From: a virus
IMG/VR virus record: IMGVR_UViG_3300050821_000723
Location: 1-23,755 of that record
Length of the DNA: 23,755 nucleotides
Direction: 5' to 3' (one strand)
The notes beneath the pieces are model-generated. The model did no database searches and had not been told where the DNA came from. It saw only the letters and a list, made by a program, of their open reading frames with translations. Below are positions 22,512 to 23,755 of the stretch, in pieces; within the stretch, counting starts at the first letter, position 1; each line of letters starts with the position of its first letter. A program made the position numbers and the translations under genes.

Positions 22512-23755
22512 TTATACACCTTCTACCAATCCAACGGAAGACTGGCCCTGATTTGCCCATTGAATAGTCATACCAGCAGATGTGGTGATGGTCACTTGAC
22601 CCCCCTTAGAGACGTTGCTTTGGATACGAGTCTTGGTGTTGCCGGGTGTGGCGTTGTTACCTGAGTTTCCGGGATTGCCGTTGTTTGCGCCAGTGCCTGC
22701 GTTACCTGCATTGCCAGTTGCGCCAGCATTACCGTTTGATCCGTCCTGTCCACCCCATGTATTTGGAGCAGCACCACCGGCTGAACCATTAGTTGCGCCA
22801 CTGCCGGTAGCACCAGCGTTACCGTTGCCACCAACCGCTGAACCACCACCGCCACCACCGCCCGGTGTTGTGACATTGTTTGGTGAACCATCCGGGACGC
22901 CACCGATACCACCGCCGCCACCTGATGGATTACCACCAGCAGGATGAACGTTAGCATTAGCCGTTCCAACAGCACCAGCGTTTCCTCCACTGCCAGCGTT
23001 ACCTTTGTTGCCACCAGCGTTGACGATACCGCCGCCACCGCCGCCACCGCCGTTACCACCAGCAGCACCACCATTTCCGTGGGTACCGGGATTACCTGCC
23101 GCACCACCACCACCGCCAGTACCACCGGGACCACCAGAACCATTGGTTCCTGCGTTACCTGCGTTACCTGCACCGCCAGTGTTGCCGGGGTTACCGGCTG
23201 CTCCACCAGTACCGCCATTACCAGCTGTACCGCCGTTGAATGAAACTGGAACGACTACCACCGCAGATGCAGTTGCTATGGATGCTGCTGCTCCGGGAGT
23301 ACCAGCGTTACCATTGTTACCATTGGCACCAGTGCCACCTCCACTACCCGGTGATCCTGCGTTACCGTTGGTTGCACCTGAACCTGCCCCACCAGTATTA
23401 CCCGCCGCACCAGTGTTACCATTAGCGCCAGCTGGCGTTCCAGTACCTACATTGCCAGCCGCTCCGGGTGAACCTGCATTACCGGGGCCACCTGCACCAC
23501 CTGAGTTACCAGAGACGCCGCCGTTACCATCCAGATTACCAGACGAGTTACCGGGTAGACCAGCACCACCTGCGCTACCGGGAAATGGTCCATTAGGATT
23601 ACCACCGGGGCCACCACCACCACCGCCGCCACCACCGGGTGAACCTGCATTGCCGGGGTTACCGGCTGGGCCATTCGTACCAGCATTACCAGTTGAGCCA
23701 GCATTACCTTTGTTGCCGGGGTTGCCTGCTGTTCCTGAATTTCCACCGGGACTAC
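22512..23755 (-). CDS. Partial very glycine-rich virion or adhesin-like protein (C-terminal 413 residues)
   Basis: The minus-strand frame is open from the right edge to TAA at 22512-22514; I checked the extension codon by codon from 23262 to about 23580 and by composition beyond. It is almost entirely Gly with Asn, Ala, Ser, Thr and Pro in GNAGNAG-like runs and Gly5-8 tracts. A non-Gly island near 23235-23290 (AAASIATASAVVVVPVSFNG) splits the Gly-rich region. The C-terminus, RIQSNVSKGGQVTITTS followed by AGMTIQWANQGQ, is a normal beta-like tail. Gly-rich segments of this type form polyglycine II sandwiches in some T4-like adhesins (for example S16 gp38); that fold is an inference. The start is outside the window. 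Confidence 0.8.
   Translation of the reverse strand, partial: SPGGNSGTAGNPGNKGNAGSTGNAGTNGPAGNPGNAGSPGGGGGGGGGPGGNPNGPFPGSAGGAGLPGNSSGNLDGNGGVSGNSGGAGGPGNAGSPGAAGNVGTGTPAGANGNTGAAGNTGGAGSGATNGNAGSPGSGGGTGANGNNGNAGTPGAAASIATASAVVVVPVSFNGGTAGNGGTGGAAGNPGNTGGAGNAGNAGTNGSGGPGGTGGGGGAAGNPGTHGNGGAAGGNGGGGGGGGIVNAGGNKGNAGSGGNAGAVGTANANVHPAGGNPSGGGGGIGGVPDGSPNNVTTPGGGGGGGSAVGGNGNAGATGSGATNGSAGGAAPNTWGGQDGSNGNAGATGNAGNAGTGANNGNPGNSGNNATPGNTKTRIQSNVSKGGQVTITTSAGMTIQWANQGQSSVGLVEGV

Noticed and set aside
22592-23243. Open frames in other phases and on the plus strand over the Gly-rich gene (including a Pro-rich plus-strand frame)
   Set aside because: They arise from the GC-rich, low-stop repeats of the real gene. 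The Gly-rich minus frame is open to the window edge and has a sensible C-terminus.
1-23755. tRNA genes, integrases, insertion sequences or transposon ends
   Set aside because: None seen by eye; no cloverleaf or transposase motif recognised, though a tRNA scan was not possible here.

Overview
The window looks like part of the late structural region of a T4-like contractile-tailed bacteriophage (myovirus). The evidence is a leftward, minus-strand series of neck and packaging genes in the T4 order: gp13 (7921-8676), gp14 (7055-7918), gp15 (6042-7055), gp16 (5484-6029) and gp17 large terminase (3713-5515). Every supported gene is on the minus strand, and most neighbours overlap by a few bases or lie within 40 bases of each other. 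Four copies of the motif NATAAATA, the late-promoter core described for T4-like cyanomyoviruses, lie only at gene junctions. The host is not identifiable. A signal peptide on one gene product and the T4-like relationship suggest a Gram-negative, probably aquatic, bacterium.

Reading in the direction of transcription (right to left): 22512-23755 is the 3' part of a very glycine-rich virion or adhesin-like gene. It is followed by a small Cys-rich protein, a conserved phage protein of unknown role and a 2-oxoglutarate/Fe(II) dioxygenase (21009-22510). From 20968 to 8702 is a 12-kb fibre and adhesin cassette. It holds a small beta-sandwich protein, a Pro/Gln linker protein, a 1181-residue repeat fibre, several Asn/Thr/Ala-rich fibres and three proteins with paralogous C-terminal domains. 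This cassette lies directly upstream of gp13, where T4 carries genes 9-12 and wac, so it probably encodes the host-contact apparatus in a form too diverged to match T4 proteins one by one.

From 8676 to 3713 are the neck, tail-completion and packaging genes gp13-gp17. gp14 and gp15 each carry a small beta-rich insertion near the C-terminus that looks related between the two. Downstream of gp17, where T4 has gp18 (tail sheath), there is instead a run of small genes (1-3712). The most notable is a secreted protein at 2421-3512 made of two DUF4329/JAMM-like metallopeptidase domains, each with a complete E...HxH...SxxD signature and a matching cysteine pair. The rest are two small membrane proteins (possible holins), CxxC mini-proteins, an SH3-like-domain protein, a conserved small phage protein and one small gene whose reading frame appears interrupted by a +1 shift.

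I scanned by eye, without similarity searches. Family names for gp13-gp17, the dioxygenase and the DUF4329 domains rest on recognised motifs. Most fibre and small-protein calls are descriptive.
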